In this document: piece after piece, positions 6,134 to 8,312 of the stretch
How positions within the stretch are numbered: the stretch's first letter is position 1
How the letters are laid out: every line of letters begins with the position of its first letter
DNA from: Clostridium_Z sp040797585
GTDB lineage: Bacteria > Bacillota > Clostridia > Clostridiales > Clostridiaceae
NCBI RefSeq assembly: GCF_040797585.1
Contig: NZ_JBFNEO010000124.1
Coordinates: 1-8,312, forward strand
DNA: 8,312 bases
Reading direction: 5' to 3'
The notes under the pieces: model-generated
What the model was told of the DNA's origin: nothing
Seen by the model: only the letters and a program-made list of their open reading frames with translations
Database searches by the model: none
Made by a program: the position numbers and the translations under genes

Positions 6134-6691
6134 TTATTCATTATTTTGCTTTTTATATTTATCTAATATGGTTGCAATTAAATGATTAGCAACTGCAAAA
6201 TTTTTATATTGTGCATGAACATTGATTATATTTTTAGTTCTTAAAAAGAAATTACCTCTTAACTTATATACTATTAATAATGAAGCTAATAATCTATTTT
6301 TTTCTGTTGGATTATCTTCTAATAATACTTTTTCTATAAAATTTTTAATTACGAATTCCTTTTCTCCGTTTGTAAATGTCTCCTCAGCATTCATGGTAAG
6401 TCTTTTAAAAATTTCATTAGTTTTATTATCCTGAATATAACGCTTCTTAAAATAATTATAATAGGCATCAACAAAGCTATCTGATATATTTAAGCTTCCT
6501 ATTTTTAATTCATGAAGAACAAAATCAGCAATATTCTGTCCTTTACTTACTCCCTTGCAGGCCTTTGCCTCAAACATGTCCCACATGAAGGTAAAGAGTT
6601 TCAATTGCTCTAAATCTTCCTTGTCTAATGTGGGGCTAAAGTCTAGATAATTATTTATCCATCTTAACTCATCAATTTTTAAAAAATTCAT
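6134..6691 (-). CDS. Uncharacterised 185-aa protein with a degenerate HEPN-like C-terminal motif
   Basis: The frame can be read back to a TTG at 6715, but the ATG at 6691 is the better start because AGGAGG (6698-6703) lies 6 nt before it. The protein is soluble and mostly helical: LRWINNYLDF near the N-terminus, then FTFMWDMFEAKACKG (residues 34-48). The C-terminal YKLRGNFFL (142-150), followed by Q161 and AVANHLIATIL, resembles the end of HEPN domains, where the signature is R-N-N-L-F-H. Here R145 and N147 are kept but the catalytic His position is L150, so nuclease activity looks lost if the match is right. HEPN proteins act as RNases in toxin-antitoxin, abortive-infection and CRISPR systems; a role here is inference. 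The gene lies 119 bp downstream of the 317-aa gene, with a possible own promoter and a strong terminator. Confidence 0.85.
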   Translation of the reverse strand: MNFLKIDELRWINNYLDFSPTLDKEDLEQLKLFTFMWDMFEAKACKGVSKGQNIADFVLHELKIGSLNISDSFVDAYYNYFKKRYIQDNKTNEIFKRLTMNAEETFTNGEKEFVIKNFIEKVLLEDNPTEKNRLLASLLIVYKLRGNFFLRTKNIINVHAQYKNFAVANHLIATILDKYKKQNNE

Positions 6692-6734
6692 ATTACCCCT
6701 CCTCACTCGTACCAATACTTTATGCCTTTTACTT

Positions 6735-6740
6735 ATTATA
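6735..6740 (-). promoter_or_regulatory. Possible -10 element for the HEPN-like gene
   Basis: The minus strand has a perfect TATAAT 43 nt before the ATG at 6691. The sequence 17 bp upstream (TTTAAT) is a poor -35. A 10-bp palindrome GTTTATAAAC (6779-6788) lies further upstream. The gene could have its own promoter as well as read-through from the 317-aa gene, since I see no terminator between them. Confidence 0.4.
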
Positions 6741-6810
6741 CCAATTATTTCAGGGTAATTAAATAGTCTTATCTATTAGTTTATAAACAATTTACTTTTA
6801 ATTATTTAAA

Positions 6811-7764
6811 TTATTCTTCATGATAAAAATCACAGGCTATACTTATTTCTAGCTTCTGATTTCTTATAAATTCCACTATAGAATTAAATGTTTTTTTACC
6901 ACTAGCTACCGTATTTATGTTTACATTTTGGTTTCCAAATCCTTTTGATCCTTCTTTTACATAATTAAAACAAGGCATTTCTTTTAATAAAGGTGATATA
7001 TCTGGTCTTTCAAATCCTATATGATGACTTAGTAAATCAACTTCTACACAAGGTACAAAACTATACATACCTTTATAGCTATCTTCGTAGGTAGCTCCAA
7101 TATAAAGACTATACTTATTATCTTCTAAACTCTCTATAGAATGATTATAATACCAATCCTTTAATCTTTCGAAATTATCAACGTAACTCTTAGGTGCTTT
7201 ATGCTTTTTTAAATAGCCCCTAACTGAGTTCTGGAATTCTTCCTTACTGTTTGTTTTTATGTTATCTATCCTATATCTAACTATGAAAACAGTATCGCAG
7301 ATAAAGATATCATATATCTTTTTCCTTTTACTTTTACTAGCATCAGACTTCTTTCCTGTACCAAATAAAAGTATGTCTCCTGGTTCTAAGGTCTTCATAT
7401 CCTCTATATAATTTTGCTGGCAGTTAGAATACAAAAACATATTACCCATAACTAAAGGATCAGTATTTACCTTAATATCTGTATCTTCTAATTTATAATC
7501 TTTGATTAAAGTATGATGAAGTGCACTAGGATGGTTTTCCTTTTTTAGAATCTCTCTTACCATAGTAAATTTTGAAGGACCTTCCCACTCACCCCAAAAC
7601 CCTAAAACTTTTTCCTCTTCTTTATTATCTTTGAGTATTTTTCCCCTTGAAATTATATATTTTCTTGTATGTGCTCTATCCTTAGGTACTGGACAAAATC
7701 CATCTTTGTGTTTAATAACATCTCTCTCACTACCTGGGTGAAAGAATAATATAAGCTTATTCAA
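6811..7764 (-). CDS. Conserved-looking 317-aa protein of unknown function
   Basis: I cannot assign a named family. The protein has no signal peptide or membrane span. It holds blocks that look like a conserved core rather than a random frame: FFHPGSE at 7-13, GFWGEWEGPS at 55-64, DPLVMGNMFLYSNCQQ at 102-117, LEPGDILLFGTG at 126-137, DIFICDTVFIV at 152-162 and YSFVPC at 234-239. The alternating strand-rich segments and 'PGDILLFG' turn suggest a beta-rich fold. The N-terminal HPG and WGEWE motifs with their His, Glu and Asp could form an active site, but this is inference. The start is TTG at 7764, supported by GGGGAGG 7 nt upstream. It lies upstream of the HEPN-like gene in the same direction and 117 nt downstream of the terminator at 7881-7914, so it may be expressed by read-through from the strong promoter at 8002-8030. 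Confidence 0.82.
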   Translation of the reverse strand: MNKLILFFHPGSERDVIKHKDGFCPVPKDRAHTRKYIISRGKILKDNKEEEKVLGFWGEWEGPSKFTMVREILKKENHPSALHHTLIKDYKLEDTDIKVNTDPLVMGNMFLYSNCQQNYIEDMKTLEPGDILLFGTGKKSDASKSKRKKIYDIFICDTVFIVRYRIDNIKTNSKEEFQNSVRGYLKKHKAPKSYVDNFERLKDWYYNHSIESLEDNKYSLYIGATYEDSYKGMYSFVPCVEVDLLSHHIGFERPDISPLLKEMPCFNYVKEGSKGFGNQNVNINTVASGKKTFNSIVEFIRNQKLEISIACDFYHEE

Positions 7765-7834
7765 CCCTATTCCTCCCCTTTGATTTATTAAATTTATCTC
7801 TCTTAATAAATATTCAAAAAAGCTTCCTTTTATT

Positions 7835-7846
7835 CTTAATATTAAG
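7835..7846. repeat. 12-bp perfect palindrome CTTAATATTAAG
   Basis: It lies about 70 bp upstream of the TTG start of the 317-aa gene, between that gene and the terminator at 7881-7914. It could be an operator. A related CTTAATAATAAG forms the tip of that terminator. I see no strong promoter between 7765 and 7880. Confidence 0.35.
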
Positions 7847-7880
7847 CATTGAAGTTATTTCACTTAGTTTATTATAAAAT

Positions 7881-7914
7881 AAAAAGAGCTACTTAATAAT
7901 AAGTAGCTCTTTTT
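7881..7914. terminator. Strong hairpin terminator of the small RNA / leader (bidirectional form)
   Basis: Perfect 15-bp stem AAAAAGAGCTACTTA (7881-7895) / TAAGTAGCTCTTTTT (7900-7914) with a 4-nt loop. It has A5 and T5 tails on both strands. No plus-strand gene precedes it, so its likely client is the minus-strand transcript from the promoter at 8002-8030. Confidence 0.85.
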
Positions 7915-7994
7915 CTCTTCCTAATCCTCTAATTAAAAATTAAATAGTGTTCCTTAAAAATAATGAAACAACTCATAATATACACAAAACTTTC
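7881..7994 (-). ncRNA. Candidate small RNA of about 114 nt, or attenuated leader of the 317-aa gene
   Basis: Transcription from the perfect promoter at 8002-8030 should begin near 7994 and stop at the 7881-7914 hairpin. No credible protein lies between. The only ATG frame encodes 15 residues (MSCFIIFKEHYLIFN, 7904-7951 region) and has no Shine-Dalgarno. The 5' part is A+T-rich and weakly structured. A purine-rich stretch (AGAGGATTAGGAAGAG) precedes the terminator stem and could be a pairing or protein-binding site. I found no obvious antiterminator, which slightly favours a stand-alone RNA over a riboswitch-like leader. Matches to known RNA families were not tested. Confidence 0.5.
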
Positions 7995-8001
7995 AACACA
8001 A

Positions 8002-8030
8002 ATTATACAGTTAATAACAAATTTTGTCAA
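8002..8030 (-). promoter_or_regulatory. Perfect consensus sigma-A promoter
   Basis: The minus strand has TTGACA (8025-8030), 17 bp, TATAAT (8002-8007), all 12 consensus bases with optimal spacing. This is the best promoter in the window and it points away from the partial gene at 8273. Two copies of ACAAATT (7998-8004 and 8017-8023; plus-strand reading) overlap it 19 bp apart and might form an operator. Confidence 0.8.
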
Positions 8031-8272
8031 TAGAGATTTAAAATTTCTATTTGCTTTCTCTATAATTTTACATAGTTCTTAAGGAAAAACTATTGTCTTT
8101 TATAAATATAATAACTTTTAATATTGCATGGGAATTTACTATATAGGTCTTCTATGTTATTATGATAAAATTAATTTATAATGTGAACATTCTTTAAATA
8201 TTTTTTACATAATTTAATATATTTATGTAAACCTTCTATATTTAATATTTGTTTATAAGGAGTGAATTTTAG
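8031..8272. other. A+T-rich divergent intergenic region
   Basis: I see no gene on either strand. Towards the plus-strand gene there is a TATAAT at 8177-8182 with a poor -35. The dyad AATGT-GA-ACATT (8180-8191) overlaps it. A 9-bp inverted repeat TTTACATAA (8204-8212) / TTATGTAAA (8223-8231) would form a hairpin in the leader. Confidence 0.4.
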
Positions 8273-8312
8273 ATGTTTCATTTTCTTTGGTTAATAGTTA
8301 CAGAATTATTTC
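8273..8312 (+). CDS. 5' end of a gene with a hydrophobic N-terminus (truncated by window)
   Basis: AAGGAGTGA (8257-8265) lies about 10 nt before an ATG, and the frame stays open to the window end. It gives MFHFLWLIVTELF, a hydrophobic start like a membrane anchor or a small membrane protein. Only 13 codons are visible, so no family can be given. Confidence 0.55.
   Translation, partial: MFHFLWLIVTELF

Noticed and set aside
5788..6434. Other overlapping frames at 5788-6000 (-) and 6222-6434 (+)
   Set aside because: The first is a shifted frame of the ECF S-component gene and the second is antisense to the HEPN-like gene. Neither shows protein-like conservation.
6692..6715. TTG start at 6715 for the HEPN-like gene
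   Set aside because: It would add eight residues that are read from the ribosome-binding region itself, while the ATG at 6691 has AGGAGG at 6 nt.
7904..7951. Leader peptide of 15 residues in the small RNA
   Set aside because: No Shine-Dalgarno precedes its ATG, the peptide has no run of one amino acid to sense, and I see no alternative antiterminator fold.
7881..8030. Type III toxin-antitoxin locus (repeat RNA plus ToxN-like toxin)
   Set aside because: The order of promoter, RNA, terminator and protein is similar, but the RNA has no tandem repeats of about 30-40 nt, and the 317-aa downstream protein is far longer than ToxN-type toxins and lacks recognisable similarity.

Overview
The window looks like chromosomal DNA from a low-G+C Firmicute, most likely a Clostridium sensu stricto species. 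The evidence is very high A+T, strong A/T-ending codon bias with frequent AGA/AGG/ATA codons, purine-rich Shine-Dalgarno sites, TTG starts, U-tailed hairpin terminators and clostridial gene families. I cannot name the species from sequence alone.

Layout, left to right. (1) At 1-1886 on the minus strand lies most of a soluble chemoreceptor: an MCP signalling domain fused to a C-terminal oligopeptide-type solute-binding domain (SBP_bac_5), cut by the window edge. (2) A 266-bp divergent intergenic region has sigma-A-like promoters in both directions. It leads to a 284-aa SEC-C plus YkgJ cysteine-cluster protein (2153-3007, +). (3) The gene-poor stretch 3008-3521 holds a terminator, a short tandem repeat, an inverted repeat, a possible gene remnant, and a multi-stem candidate RNA element (3356-3495). 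That element ends just before the Shine-Dalgarno of uvsE (3522-4481, +), a UV-damage endonuclease. (4) uvsE converges on a two-gene vitamin B6 salvage operon on the minus strand and shares a bidirectional terminator with it. The operon is an ECF transporter S component (5460-5981) overlapping by 8 nt with a pyridoxamine/pyridoxal kinase (4628-5467). Its promoter has a tandem 17-bp repeat just upstream of the -35, as expected for an activator site. (5) Next on the minus strand are a 185-aa protein with a degenerate HEPN-like C-terminal motif (6134-6691) and an unassigned 317-aa protein (6811-7764). (6) Upstream of these, a perfect consensus promoter (TTGACA, 17 bp, TATAAT; minus strand) drives only about 114 nt before a strong hairpin terminator. 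This is either a small RNA gene or an attenuated leader for the 317-aa gene. (7) At 8273 a new plus-strand gene starts and runs off the window.

How the genes relate: the S component probably imports a B6 vitamer through a shared ECF energising module, and the kinase traps it by phosphorylation. The 317-aa and HEPN-like genes lie in tandem and may form an accessory, possibly defence-related, module, but this rests only on weak motif evidence. The chemoreceptor, YkgJ and uvsE genes look like independent units. The two RNA candidates and the MCP-SBP fusion are the parts most worth a second look.
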